Origin: Engraulis encrasicolus | Lineage: Eukaryota; Chordata; Actinopteri; Clupeiformes; Engraulidae | Direction: 5' to 3' | Length of the DNA stretch: 64,000 bases | Assembly: GCF_034702125.1 (NCBI RefSeq) | Contig: NC_085865.1 | Coordinates: 23,450,067-23,514,066, forward strand | In this document: one piece after another, positions 15,872 to 28,054 of the stretch | Layout of the letters: each line of letters begins with the position of its first letter | Position numbering within the stretch: the first letter of the stretch is position 1 | Program-made: the position numbers and the translations under genes | The notes under the pieces: generated by a model | Seen by the model: only the letters and a program-made list of their open reading frames with translations | What the model was told of the DNA's origin: nothing | Database searches by the model: none

Positions 15872-16299
15872 TAGAGATGCACCGGATCCTGATTTTTAGG
15901 ATCCTGCCAGAAACCGGATCCAATGCTTAAGATCCTGCCGGATCCGGAACCGGATAGGCCTACCGGATCCTACGAAATAGTTGAAACACATAGTCTACTC
16001 GCACACGTGGGCCCTTTTTATTACGTTGGCTCAAACTATTTTTTAGACTCATTGGCTTACTGACAAACTGCCTGCAATGGCCGCTTCCAAAGGGCTCTCA
16101 CTCCATGCAGTGATTGGGGTTGTGAAAGACTGACTGAAAAGCCTAGGCTACGTAAAAACTAGAGATGCACCAGATCCTGATTTTTAGGTAACTGCCGGAT
16201 ACCGGATCCACTGCTTAAGATCCTGCCGGATCCGGATCCTGTGAAAAACCCTATTATCCTGCCTTTTCCGGATCCGGAACCGGATCCGGTGCATCTCTA
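15872..16299 (+). mobile_element. BamHI-motif-rich hAT MITE, copy 1
   Basis: Ends tagagatgcaccggatcc and ggatccggtgcatctcta are flanked by the exact 8-bp duplication cttgatag (15864-15871, 16300-16307). The subterminal part is packed with ggatcc / ccggatccgg. A second copy of the left end (tagagatgcaccagatcc) occurs internally near 16160, so the last 141 bp could fold as an element of its own. Confidence 0.93.
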
Positions 16300-16465
16300 C
16301 TTGATAGTACAACTTTCTAATGGGGGCAGCGTTAATTTACATTAAAAAAAATATAACATAGGCCTACTCCAAATATTTTCCCAAAAGGTACCGCTGCTTG
16401 CTAGTTGTCTGCTGATGTTGTATAACATTTTGGATGCTTTTGGGAATAAATAGAACTGTTTTTTT

Positions 16466-16646
16466 TCAAAGGGCTTTTGGGACTTTTATTTGTTAGGATA
16501 GTGTGGGAGGAGACAGGAAGTGAGTGGCAGAAAGCGAGATTGGGGTGGGAGAGGGGAGATCAGGAAATTACCTTGTTCCAGAATCGAACCGGTGTCCTTG
16601 GCGTCACAGTATGGTGCCTTAGCCATTTGAGGTATGGCCAATGCCG
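16466..16646 (-). mobile_element. tRNA-derived SINE, reverse, in duplication copy 2
   Basis: Same element as at 14705, carried by the 1.7-kb duplication. The B box here is ggttcgattctgg, closer to consensus. Confidence 0.75.
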
Positions 16647-17202
16647 TTGAATCTTTTTTTATCAATATTTTTTGAAGGGGCAGACTGTGCGTGATAATTA
16701 TATGTATGAGAGGACGCATCAAATATGTCACTAATTTCATGATGGTGTCGACTGATGTCTGTTTGGATGCTTTTTGAATTCGCGACTGTAAGCACTCAAG
16801 TGTGTTATCCAGCCATTGCCTCAAGTCATACGTAGTTAGCAAGTTTCATTATGTTGCAGTTTCTACTCCGCGTCTGGTTAATGACTTTCCTGTTGTGTTG
16901 CTGGCTGCTGGTCCTGAGGCTGAGGTTGGAGGCATTCCACTAAAGGAAAGAAAGACAGAAAAAAACAATAACTAACAAAAAAAGAAAAAATAATACAAAA
17001 TCTCATTTGACTCACAATTTACTGAGCATCCCGATACTGCTGCAGGAAGCAGCAGCAGTTCCCTCTAGAAAGCACAAGTTATGCATTAGCTCCTCCGCGG
17101 CATACATATCCCACCGCATCTCCAACTTATTGCTGTACACAGCACACAGTATATTTCTGCCAAGCCGACACAGATTGGGATTTTGAGACAGCAAGATAGG
17201 GA

Positions 17203-17207
<5 letters not shown>

Positions 17208-17286
<79 letters not shown>
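17208..17286. repeat. (GA)n tract, duplication copy 2
   Basis: Homologue of the tract at 15447, about 24 bp shorter. Confidence 0.97.
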
Positions 17287-17287
<1 letters not shown>

Positions 17288-17595
17288 CACCCAGACAGAG
17301 ACATAAAAAAGCAAGCGGAAAAAGCAGAAGAAAACACAGAGGGCATTGGACAGGTATTTAAGTAAGATGTTTGGGTGAAGCAGACTGTTTGTTCACTTGG
17401 TTAGACTTGGCAAGGATCAAACCATACACCATGGACTCCAGCTGGACACAAAATGTATCAGTTTGTATATCTGACCAGAAACTGTGACGCTAACATTCAT
17501 CATTCTCTGTGCTCTTTCCAGCAAACTCCAATATCATTGTGCCAAGACAAACTTTTTTTTTTGGTGTCTTGGTGGTTGCCTGCTAAGCTTGATAG

Positions 17596-18008
17596 TAGAG
17601 ATGCACCGGATCCTGATTTTTAGGATCATGCCGGATACCGGATCCACTCCTGCCGGATCCGGAACCGGATACCGGATCCTACGAAAGGGTTGAAACACAT
17701 AGTCTACTCGCACACGTGGGCCCTTTTTATTACGTTGGCTCAAACAATTTTTTAGACTCATTGGTTTACTGACAAACTGCCTGCAATGGCAGCTTCCAAA
17801 GGGCTCTCACTCCATGCAGTGACTGGGGTTGTGAAAGACTGACTGAAAAGCCTAGGCTACGTAAAAACTAGAGATGCACCAGATCCTGATTTTTAGGTAA
17901 CTGCCGGATACCGGATCCACTGCTTAAGATCCTGCCGGATCCGGATCCTGTGAAAAACCCTATTATCCTGCCTTTTCCGGATCCGGAACCGGATCCGGTG
18001 CATCTCTA
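17596..18008 (+). mobile_element. BamHI-motif-rich hAT MITE, copy 2 (by segmental duplication)
   Basis: Same ends, same internal terminal copy and the same target duplication cttgatag (17588-17595, 18009-18016). It was copied with the 1.7-kb unit rather than inserted independently. Confidence 0.93.
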
Positions 18009-18110
18009 CTTGATAGTACACCTTTCCACTGTTTGGGCTGGCATCATCCTTATGCCAAGTCTGAATCTCCTGCCTGTATTGTTATATCTGTTTTAGAATG
18101 CACACCATAT

Positions 18111-18305
18111 GGGGGCCGCTGTGGCCCAGCGCAGCGCGCTAAGCCCCCCACATTTGGGCTTGCATGCCCATGGGGACCCCGGTTCGAGTCCGGCCGGGGT
18201 CATTTCCTAATCCCACCCCGTCTCTCTGTCCCACTTGCTTCCTGTCTCCATCTCAGACTATCCTATCAAATAAAGGCATAAAAGCCCGTAAAAATATATC
18301 TAAAA
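18111..18305 (+). mobile_element. tRNA-derived SINE, complete, with target duplication
   Basis: A box tggcccagcgcag and a perfect B box ggttcgagtcc. The tail is 'ctatcaaataaaggcataaa' followed by A-rich sequence. A 15-bp duplication gaatgca(c/t)accatat flanks it (18096-18110, 18306-18320), 14 of 15 matching. This is the best copy of the window's main SINE family. Confidence 0.92.
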
Positions 18306-18764
18306 GAATGCATACCATATGAACACAATTCTCCATTTGTGCAATAAGTAGCGGTATGTTGCAACATTTTCTGCTGTCACGACTGGTCAGACAGTTTATA
18401 TTTTTCGGGAGTAGAAGACGGACTTGGATGTAATAACTGAAATAATGTTTTCAGCCTTGCACTGATGCTATCTGTACCAAAGCCCATCTCACTATAAAAT
18501 ATAATAACATTGATTCCACTATCAAGGCATTTATCAATTTCTGTTGAAACCTTATCCATTATGTATTGGTTTGGGTCAGTGTCAATTAAGAGATAGAAAT
18601 GGCTGGGCAGGAGAATGTTCTGGTTGAAACAGCAGCTAAATTGCTGGCACGAAGCTCTCAGATCTTTTCCACATATTTAATAAGAGAGCCATTTTGGACA
18701 TCTCTTCACCAGTAATTGGTGCTGACCTATATCACCCGTTGTCCTGCCAGCTCAGTCTTCTTCC

Positions 18765-19054
18765 CAGGGGCGGTTCTAAGGGGTGGCAGGGGGTGGCATT
18801 TGCCCCCCCAGAAATATGATTTGCCACCCCAATTATGAGCCCTGATTGTGACCAATAGCCTTAATGCTTGACATAATTTCAGACATAGAACGTAAGGTTT
18901 CAGGTTTTTTTTTAAGGGATTCACTGTATCACATAAGTGTGTGTGTCGATTATATAGCGCTTATAATTTTCCCTTAGTGTAGGAACATGCCCCCCTGAAA
19001 TACACTACGCCACCCCTTTACCACCCCAAGAATAAATGTCTGGAACCGCCCCTG
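18765..19054. mobile_element. hAT MITE, 'caggggcggttcta' ends
   Basis: Ends caggggcggttctaagg and tggaaccgcccctg are flanked by the exact 8-bp duplication cttcttcc (18757-18764, 19055-19062). Confidence 0.92.
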
Positions 19055-19153
19055 CTTCTTCCCTCAGTGTGCAAGTAGACCTACACTGCTATGCCACAAC
19101 CACAAGGCTGGAACCAACATTTTGACAAACCCAATTTAAGACACTAATGATTA

Positions 19154-19415
19154 CTGCCCTTTGTAGGCAAAGTGCAGTAACTACAAGTTTGTCAAAATTG
19201 AGTTTAGACTAACAATGGTTTTCCTGACTTACCTGACTCTTGCCCTCTGGGCTGTGTGTAGTTGCTGAACGCAGCCAGATGATCAGGTTACTTCATTACA
19301 CCTCTTCTATCTTGTGACAAAGCTGTGTGGTCCAAATGTGTCCTGCTTTAAAGATATTGCTATGTCAAAGTTGCAGTAACTACAGCTAATACTGCACTTT
19401 GCCTTTGTAGGGCAG
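19154..19415. mobile_element. MITE with about 45-bp inverted ends and an ATTA flank
   Basis: The left end ctgccctttgtaggcaaagt and the right end ctttgcctttgtagggcag are complementary with small gaps, continuing through gcagtaactaca. The 4-bp atta flanks both sides (19150-19153, 19416-19419). The superfamily is uncertain. Confidence 0.75.
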
Positions 19416-19828
19416 ATTACCATACTTAACCTTGGCTTCAGTTTGAGTTCAGCCTTGCCTTACCTTATCTTTTTCATCCAGACTGGCGTTTTCATTTGCT
19501 CTGTTTATTTATATAGAATAAACATCAACCTGTAACTCTGATTTACAGGTATGGTTTCTGATGAAAGAAGGAAATCTACTTCAACATCATAGGTCTGCTC
19601 TTCAATGACTGTATGCATTCATTGGTACTCCTGCTTTGAAAATCACCTGTTCTACACCTGGGAATCCTTTGAATATTGTTGTTGTTCAGGCCTGCATTCG
19701 TCAAGAAGCATCTGCGCTTTGCTGTTTGAAAGAAAACATTCTCAATGAATAAATAACACCATTAGGCCTTCTGAACATGATTTTGGATCATTTAGGTTCA
19801 CTCAATTCTGTTGTGTACTATTTTGATC

Positions 19829-20040
<212 letters not shown>

Positions 20041-20636
20041 ATTATGAATGTATTCATACACAGGCACATTGTTTTCCCGGAATCCATTGCAGCTGAAAAT
20101 AGAGAGCTCTCTGCAGCAGTCGTGCGAGACTTAAAATCAGATTTTCACGGGAGGAAGGAAGGCCCCAGAAAGAAAAGTTAATTGCTGCCTCTTCGTAACG
20201 TTGCCAGGCAATACATGGACAAAAAAAATGGCTGACGCAGCAACAAAGGCGATCGTTTCTTTTTTCAGCACTGTGCTTCTCTGTCACCAATACAATAATG
20301 TAATTATCTTCATTTATTAATCAATGTCATGCCTCAAGTGACTGTAGCCGGCTGGGTAGTAAGTGAGTTACAACAGTAGGCATAGTGGCCCAGCATGGAG
20401 ACTTACTGTGCACTGTCAGAGTTCTATCGTATTGACCTACTCATCTGCCTCCTACCCCAGACTCCCCAGATCGACTGAGAAAGCCCTCATATATTGTAGG
20501 CCGACTGTAGGTGCAGAATCAGTAATCATCTAAGAGTGTGCAAAAGATGTCTAGGGGTGACCAAACCAAAAACCCAAAATGTCAAAGGGGGGGAAAGGGG
20601 AGGCTCCGCCATGCCAGTGTTTCCGGAAGGTTATCC

Positions 20637-21090
20637 CCAAAGCCATACAGAGGGGAGAGTTGCGCGATTGGAGGACCAGGAATTAAATTGCAGCCCGCCT
20701 TTCAACGAGATAAGGTCGTGCCTAAAGCGGCTGTCTTTCCATAGACTCAACATAGAACCACCACATTAACAGCCAAAAATAAGGACTAACGAACTATACT
20801 GCGGGGTAATCACCACAAATATGTAAACTATCAACTGTCTCGGTGGTGATAATCACAACAGTTTTACCATCTGTGATGTTTATCTGAAGTTATTACTACG
20901 AACAGCAAGTCTTGTCATATTCCCTGCATTGCATCGCATCACATTTGCTGTGTGCTACGCCCACTTCTAGGCACTAACATTCGCAATGCTTAAGCAGTTC
21001 TGAGACGCTAAACAGCTAATTTTGCTAATGCGGAAGTCGGCCCTAGGACACAGTGGAGATTGCCCGACTCTCCCCTCTGTATGGCTCTGG
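20637..21090. mobile_element. Unclassified element with a perfect 20-bp inverted repeat
   Basis: agccatacagaggggagagt at 20641-20660 is the exact reverse complement of 21067-21086. Nothing coding is recognised between them. Confidence 0.7.
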
Positions 21091-21091
21091 T

Positions 21092-21430
21092 TATACTCAT
21101 GAACGGTCATCCGGGTACTTTGCTCTTAAATTTGCGTTACGCCCCTTTATGGGTGAAAACAAACCGAATGTCTCATTGACTTACATGCTACATTGGCTAG
21201 CCTAAATGAATACATTCCATGCTTCAGCCACGGCTGTTTGGCTATATTATTTGAACAACCGGCAACGCAACACGTTTTCGGCATGTTGCGCGTGAACAAC
21301 GCTAGTCTACAGGTCCGTATCTTTCGTTTATTAATCCCCAACATCACCAATTGACTTGCATGTGTTGTTTTCCCACACAAATGGGCGTAACGCACATGGA
21401 AAACGTCACGCCGTTCATGAGTATACTCAG
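21092..21430. mobile_element. Inverted-repeat element carrying a THAP-domain fragment
   Basis: tatactcatgaacgg (21092) and ccgttcatgagtata (about 21411-21425) are inverted, and the arms continue with gcgttacgcccctttatggg versus cacaaatgggcgtaacgcac. The middle encodes the THAP fragment on the minus strand. THAP-bearing DNA transposons (P, Kolobok) are the natural comparison; no transposase core is present. Confidence 0.65.
21196..21279 (-). pseudogene. Fragment of a THAP zinc-finger domain
   Basis: The minus-strand frame reads MPKTCCVAGCSNN, then about 15 residues to YSFRL. It matches the start of the C2CH THAP domain (M-x-x-x-C-x-x-x-x-C-x-N). The later Cys-x-x-His pair and the AVPTIF-type end are absent, so it is a truncated domain, not a working protein. 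Confidence 0.6.
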
Positions 21431-22235
21431 GCTCATCAATGAGCCAACCCGACACAGCTGGCTGTAGGCGGGGCTGTCACACCTTCCCTGTCAAAACAGA
21501 GGCCCACATGGCCTCCCCTCTTCACAACTTCAATATAGTGAACAGGCATGGCTGGCATGGGGTAATTGAACCATGTGTCTTCTGAATTGAAATGTGCTTC
21601 CTCTCTCTGTGTCTTTATTTTGGAAAAAAAAAACTTTCACACTTGTTTGAGCACATTTTCATGACCTGTTATATGTGTTCATTTTTTTTTTTTTTTTTTA
21701 TAATTACATACAGTATTAATTGCATTTATTGTACTGTATTATCATGGCATTCATAGTTTTGGTTGGCTCTACAACACATTCCTCTTGCGCAGCACTTTTG
21801 GTGGTGAATGAATCTGCACTTTTGATGTTCATGAATAAAAAATGTTTACTCTAAGACTTGCTCAAACAACAGAGACGGCCCCTGCACCAACTTCACTGCA
21901 GCACTTCCATACAGCTGCACCGTGTCAGCGGGTGAGGAGAAGTAGTGACAGGGTGAAACAGTGCAAACTGTCTTTTCCTTTTCCTGACGCAGTCAAGCTA
22001 CTCTATACTGCTGGTGGGTTTTTTTTCCCACAGACAGCTATTCCTTGATGGCTCTAGTGCGCTGTCAGTTTGATGTTTGCTTTATTTTTCCTATTTGCCG
22101 TGAGTGGAGAAATGCTTTGGCATATTGACTATGACTAAGCATTACCTCCCTGGATTGTTAAGGCAGGCAGGCAGACTCATCTGGGGGAAATTTGTGTTAA
22201 CTGTGTGCTGGGGTTGGGAGAGTCTCTGAGGTGAG

Positions 22236-22382
22236 CAGGGAAGCCGATATGGGGGGGACAAATGGGTCAGTAGTCCCGGGCTCAGGGAGAGAGGGAGCCC
22301 CCTTTACATGGTATGCATTCAGGGTGGGGCCCTTGTCGATGACTTGGCATCCTTGGCGTGACCAAAACTATCAGCAGCCCTG
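22236..22382 (+). mobile_element. hAT-type MITE, 160-bp family, copy 3
   Basis: It starts cagggaagccgata and ends tatcagcagccctg, with the family's gggggacaaatgggtca and gatgacttgg blocks. No target duplication is visible, so it is an old copy. Confidence 0.75.
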
Positions 22383-25300
22383 AAACTGCTGCCCTGCTGT
22401 ATGCTGTGCTTTGCAGTGCTGTGTGGCACTCTGCACACCTTTTTCTACTGGAATGATGAAGTCGTCTCCCCCACAGTGGCCAAAAATGAGAGGCAGCAGT
22501 GAAACTCTCTCTTTTTCATCTTGGAACTTGGGGAAATGGAAGCCATACATCATTTTGGCTTGCTCAAACTTTCTCTTAAGTTGGATCGAGTGCCATCAGC
22601 TATTGCAGAACAATGGAGCGTCTGATCTTTCAAGATGTTCCCCACGGCGTTTCCACAAGAAACGTCTTTCTTTTTTTTCCCCCAACACACAAACCCATCC
22701 TCTCCTCTCCTCCCCAGTGGGACGTGGGGCGTGTCATCATCTCTTGTCACCGTGCACAAGTAGTGGACATAATCGCCTCTTTTCGTCTTTTTTTCCCTCT
22801 TCCTCAGGTGTAAAGACGAATGTGGTAGTGATTGCACCCAGCGGACCTATTGGGTCCCCACGTGCTTGTCGATTGCTTCAAATTACATCACCCCATTCTT
22901 CAAATCTCTCAAATGATTTATAACCCAATTAAAGTAACAACATGGTAGATGTATAAAATTGCATAAATATTCCCCATCCCCCCCATCTCTCTTTCTCTCC
23001 TTTCTCTTTCTCAGTCTGCCTCTCTTCTTCTTCTTTTTCCCTCGGTCTCATTTAAAAAGTGCCCCAAGGCATCGGTGACAATTGGTGAACTGAGCGCAGC
23101 AGGGAGTGTGTTTTTTTCCCCTTCCGAGTCGTTTTTTCGCTGAGTAATGAAAAGGCTAACATAGCACACGTGTCTTATTCCTCCAGAAGGCATTGACTCA
23201 CAGGTTGTATATTAGCGTGCACTAAACCCCCATCTCCACAACACAGGGGAATATACTAAGGAAGCAAAGGCAAAGAGGAACGGAATGTAAAAGTAGTGTG
23301 TGAAAGAGAGAGGGCAGAAGCGTGGAGAATGAGTCTAGAAATATAGAGGGAAGAGGAGGGAGGAGAGTAGATATACTATAGAGCAGTGTTTCCCAACCTT
23401 TTTTGTCTCGCGGCGTACCCCCTAAACCTCTTTGTTGTGCCATGAGTACCCCCTAATTCATGTTTTACATCGATTTCCCTGTCCTGATGTGACTGCTCCA
23501 TACATTTGTTATAATAATATCTTTCCAAGTACCCCCTGCAGTGTGCGCGCGTACCCCTAGTGGTACACGTACCCCTGGTTGGGAAACACTGCATAGAGGG
23601 AGGTGGAAAAGGTGGAGAAAGGGAAGAATGAATGGAGGGCTGGAGGCGGGAGGGAAGGATGGAGGGGAGGCTGTGCTTACAGAAGGCAGCGCGCAAGGTG
23701 TTTGGGGAAAACACTGATTTATGTCAGTGCATCGGCAGTTTCTCGGCCTTGTCACCGTGGCATGCGGTGATAAAAGTCTTTCCTGATAGCCAGCGGCCAT
23801 GTCCTCCTGCCCTGCCTACTGTCTGACTACCCCCCCCACCCCCCACCCCCCTCCATTTTGGCATTCTGCACGTCAGTCCCTGGCGATGACAGGCCGATAT
23901 GAAAAACACCCAGGAAAGCGGGAAAGGGGGGAACCTTGCCATGGTTTATTCACGGAACAAGCTCTGTTCCTCGGGGCAGAGAAACGGGTGTAATATGCAT
24001 CAGCGGATGGATGAAAGTGGCATCAGGTCTCCATGGCCCCCCCTCTAGTTTATCAAAGTCAGCTTGGCTCACCACCTCCACTTGTCTCATCCCCCTCCCC
24101 ATCTCCAAAACCTCTACACCCAGCACCCAGCACCCAGCATGGCACTGGAGTTTTGGAACGAAAACAAGAAAACCGTTTTAATTGTCATTAGAATCGTAAG
24201 TGTCTTTGTTATTGTCCCTGTGAATAGAACTGTGGGTCTTTTCTCACTCAGTAGCATCACCTTGGCTGGCACCATGTAGCATTACTCACTTCAGCAAATG
24301 GAGAGGCGAGAGCGAGCAGTCCAAATTAGGGGGGAAAGGGGGGGTTGATGTGTTCGACCGGGCCCAGCCGAGCCAGCAGCTTCAGCGTAACTAGAAAAAC
24401 AATCAAGATTGGCTTGTGAACACAGAGCAGGAGTCTAGCAATTGACAAAGTGCCTAATGATGAGGGACAAAAGGATGGCTGCTTAAATGGGTTGCCTGGG
24501 TCTTTAACCAAAAAGCGGCCCTGCACAGGGATGTCAGGAGAAGCCAGACATTTCTTCAGTGTTCGAATTAATGACACCATCGGCACTGCAAATTCAGACC
24601 TTTTGCCCCCCTGGCTCTTATTTAAGATACCCATTTGCCAGAAACAACAGACACACAGCAAATTGTGTAGTGTTAATTCAACACCTAGAGAGTAGAACCA
24701 AATACAATCTATAAAAAGTTAAACTTGACTCTTTAATAATTGATGAAAAAGTGTTAATAAAAAAAAAGTACACTCTCCTTCAGCTTGTACAATATTGGTC
24801 AACACTTACTTATAATAGCCTAATAATAATGCTACTATTACTGCTACTACTACTATTACTGCTACCACTACTACTAATAGGCTTTTTACTTCTATAATAC
24901 TAACATTAGCATGACTACTACTCCTACTAGGCCTTCTACTTCTACGACTATTACTACTAAACTGCTGAGTCAAAGAAAATGTCCTGTGAGGCAAGTGGAG
25001 ACATGGTATCATTACAATGCTTGATTTGTTTTTAAATATGAAAATGAGGGGTTTAAAACTCCATATCCCCCAGGCTTAACTACCATGAAATATTTGTTTA
25101 TATTGGATGAGTTGTAATCTGGTACTTGTTGTCAGACAATACAATAATAAGAATAATCTCAAAACTAAATGTGTGGAAATTCTACCAAATTCACATTACC
25201 TCATATAGCCTGAAAAGAAAAGTTGCCCGTTCCGGCTTGCAGCATGTCAAATCGCAAACCACAAACATCTCTGAATCACATGTTGAGGGATTTGAGTTTT

Positions 25301-25399
25301 GTTGACATGACTCAACTTATAATTTCCTCATGTCTTGTGCCGCATGTCTTTCTCAGACAATATTTGTACATGTGTGAGCGTGAGTCAGTGTATCATCTT

Positions 25400-25400
<1 letters not shown>
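22383..25400. other. Mostly non-coding stretch
   Basis: Contains the MITE at 23384, purine- or pyrimidine-rich patches and a (tac)n-like stretch at 24820-24960. No gene was recognised. Confidence 0.55.
23384..23591. mobile_element. hAT-like MITE, 'cagtgtttcccaacc' ends
   Basis: Ends are cagtgtttcccaacc and ggttgggaaacactg, an exact 15-bp inverted pair. Flanks ctatagag / catagagg suggest a target duplication with one base lost. The interior is rich in 'gtaccccct'. Confidence 0.85.
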
Positions 25401-25435
<35 letters not shown>

Positions 25436-25441
25436 CAGTAG
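25401..25441. repeat. (CAG)n tract
   Basis: About 11 CAG units followed by two CAGTAG units, in non-coding sequence. Confidence 0.9.
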
Positions 25442-25599
25442 CGGCCTGTTTGCAGCTGCCTGCCTGGCTGTCTCCATCTCGTCTCTTTGGCTCACATCTG
25501 GGAGCAATGCCTGGGGTTGCGGAGAAGTGGCAGCTCTTCAGCTCTCTCAACACCCCCACACACTCCACTCCACCCTGATGCTTACACTGGCTTACACTG

Positions 25600-25600
25600 G

Positions 25601-25661
<61 letters not shown>

Positions 25662-25686
25662 ACACACACACACGCACACGCACACG

Positions 25687-25775
<89 letters not shown>

Positions 25776-25855
25776 ACACACACACATGCACGCATGCACA
25801 CGCACGCACACACACATACGCACACACGTACACGTACACGCACACGCACACGCGC

Positions 25856-25925
<70 letters not shown>
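25600..25925. repeat. (CA)n complex tract
   Basis: CA repeat with CGCA and TACA variants in the middle; both flanking blocks are perfect. Confidence 0.97.
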
Positions 25926-25927
<2 letters not shown>

Positions 25928-26069
25928 TCCTCTGTTACAGCCCCTTCACATAGAGGAGAGTGAGTGAGTGAATGTGTGTGTGAGAGAGAATGAAAAAGCC
26001 AGGGAGAGAAGGGGCGGGAGTGGGAGAGGTCCTATACACATGTTTCCTTCTCTAACAGTCATTTAGATG

Positions 26070-26071
<2 letters not shown>

Positions 26072-26142
<71 letters not shown>

Positions 26143-26170
26143 GAGAACGAGAGAACGAGAGAACGAGAGA
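26072..26170. repeat. (GA)n tract
   Basis: GA repeat passing into four gagaac units. Confidence 0.96.
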
Positions 26171-26417
26171 ATGAGAGGGCAGAGATAGGAAAAGAAATGT
26201 GGAGATGTGGAGTGGTCGAAAGAGAAAAAACACATGAAAAGAGAACATACAGACAGCGTCTGAAAAACATGTTGACTCAAGTTGAGCCACTATACACCCC
26301 TTCCGCCTATCCCTTCATCTTCTACCCCCTGTCCCCTTCTGCCATCACCACCACCAACACCGCACTTATACACCACTTCCCCTCCTCCCTCCATTCTCCA
26401 TTCCTTCCCCTCTCTCC

Positions 26418-26688
26418 CAGGGCCGGAGTAATGCACAGGCTAGATATGACTGCAGCCACCTGCCAGGGGGCCCCCAGTCGGTCAAAGGAGAAAAAAAAAT
26501 CTATATATTTGGAGACTAAGAAGACGTGGTCTTGATAACTTAGTCTACCATGTCAGATAGAGTTTTAAATCTTATTACTACTACTCTTGGCTTAGAATTA
26601 TATCTATTGTGTTAGGAAATTGGCCTGCCATGGAGGCCTACAGCAACCTGTAGCCTAGGGGCCCCGGGCCTTCTTAATCCAGACCCTG
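26418..26688. mobile_element. hAT-like MITE, 'cagggccggagtaa' ends
   Basis: Ends are cagggccggagtaatgc and ttaatccagaccctg. Flanks ctctctcc / ctccctcc match at 7 of 8. Confidence 0.75.
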
Positions 26689-26999
26689 CTCCCTCCCGCT
26701 TTCATCCTAAACGTCTTCTACCACAATCCCCATCCCCCATTTTCCATGTACTCAGTGCTGTACCGAAGTTGTACTACCGGCCAGGGCTGCGGTATAGTCA
26801 GTCAGTGTGACCCCACGTCAACCAATGCTGGCTGGGTATAGCTTGAGAGAGAATGGGTAAGAAGGGCTGGGTGGGGAGTACAGGAGCGAGGCGAGGAGAG
26901 AGAGAGTGAAGGACAGGGGTGGCAGGCAGGCAGAGCTATACAACACAGGGCAGGTGGTGGGTAGGAGAGTGGAGAGAGAGTGCAGAGGCGGGGTAGTAG

Positions 27000-27220
27000 T
27001 AGGGTTGCCAGATGACACAGATGATTTCAGCCCAAAAAAATGCTCAAAACCGGCCTGGAAGCACTTAAATCCTGCCCAATTGGAATTAAATTATATTGAT
27101 TTCTATTACCATAAATTTGCAGAAAAACCTGCCCAAATGCCTTTTTTCTACCCTCTTACCAGCAGACGGCCATCCTTAGCAGTCCAATTGGGCGGCAAAC
27201 CACCCAATCTGGCAACACTG
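27000..27220. mobile_element. hAT-like MITE, 'gttgccagat' ends
   Basis: Ends are tagggttgccagat and atctggcaacactg, flanked by ggtagtag / ggtagcag (7 of 8). It is inserted in the purine-rich minisatellite. Confidence 0.8.
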
Positions 27221-27482
27221 GGTAGCAGCAAGGCAGTGCTGCTGCACAGGAAGAGTGGGGGGTCATTAAAACGAAGACAAAGTGGAGGGAAGGGGGGCAG
27301 GCAGGCAATGCTGTACAGGCCAGGTGGGGGGTTGGAGAGTGGAGGGTGAGCAGGAAGGCAGGTTGTGCTATACAGAAAGGCGGGGTAGTAAAGACAGGAG
27401 AGAGAGAGAAGGAAAGGTGAGACAGGCAGACTGGAGTGGAGGGAAGGGGTATCAGGGAGGCAAGACTGCTATGAGTCGGGGG

Positions 27483-27588
27483 CAGGGTTGCCAGATGTGA
27501 CTCATAATTTCCAGCCCAAAAAATGCTCAAAACCCGCCTGGGAGCACTAAATCCCGCCCAATTTGATCTACTTTCTATTGATTTCTAG
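27483..27588. mobile_element. Truncated second copy of the 27000-type MITE
   Basis: cagggttgccagatgtgact..., then cagcccaaaaaatgctcaaa, match the left half of the 27000 element. The right half and its terminus are missing. Confidence 0.75.
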
Positions 27589-28054
27589 TGGAGAGAGAGA
27601 GAGGAGGGAGTGGGTGGGAGGGGGGGGGGGGGGGGGGGGTAGGCAGGCAGTGCTGTACAGCTCAGGTGGGGGGTGGGAAGTAGGAGAGAAAGTGGGGGAA
27701 AGAGGAGGGGAGCAGGAAGGCAGGCAGTCGTCCTATACAGAAAGGCTGGGTAGTAAAGAAAGGAGAGAGAGAGAGGAGGGAAGGAGAGACAGGCAGGCAG
27801 GTCATGCTATACAGAAACGTTGTATGTGTGGAGAGGGGTGGTTAGTAAAGAGAGGAGAGAGAGAGTGGAGGAGAGGAAGGAGAGGCAGGCGATGCTGCTA
27901 CACAGCAGTACATGATGATCGCACCTTTGCACACCAGGCAGCCATCCTCCCTCCCCCTCCCTCCTCTCCCTAGGCAGGGTCAGGCCTCGTCAGCCCGGTG
28001 CCAGGGATCATTTGCGCCCCGCACCGACAGCTTGGAGGTCATGTCGACCATGAT

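Larger units (their letters stand above)
26890..27915. repeat. Purine-rich degenerate minisatellite
   Basis: Repeating blocks of 'ggcaggcagtgctatacag', 'aaggcggggtagtaaag' and (ga)n at about 75-90 bp spacing, with many G runs. A run of 20 G lies at 27620-27639. Two hAT copies split it (27000, 27483). Confidence 0.7.

Noticed and set aside
18111..18190. A functional tRNA gene
   Set aside because: A and B boxes are present, but the cloverleaf is imperfect, and the flanking 15-bp duplication and A-rich tail show a SINE.
25335..25967. Long open frames of alternating Thr-His, Val-Cys, Ser-Leu or Arg-Glu across microsatellites
   Set aside because: Dinucleotide repeats have no stops and produce such frames automatically. 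The same holds at every CA, GT, CT and GA tract in the window.
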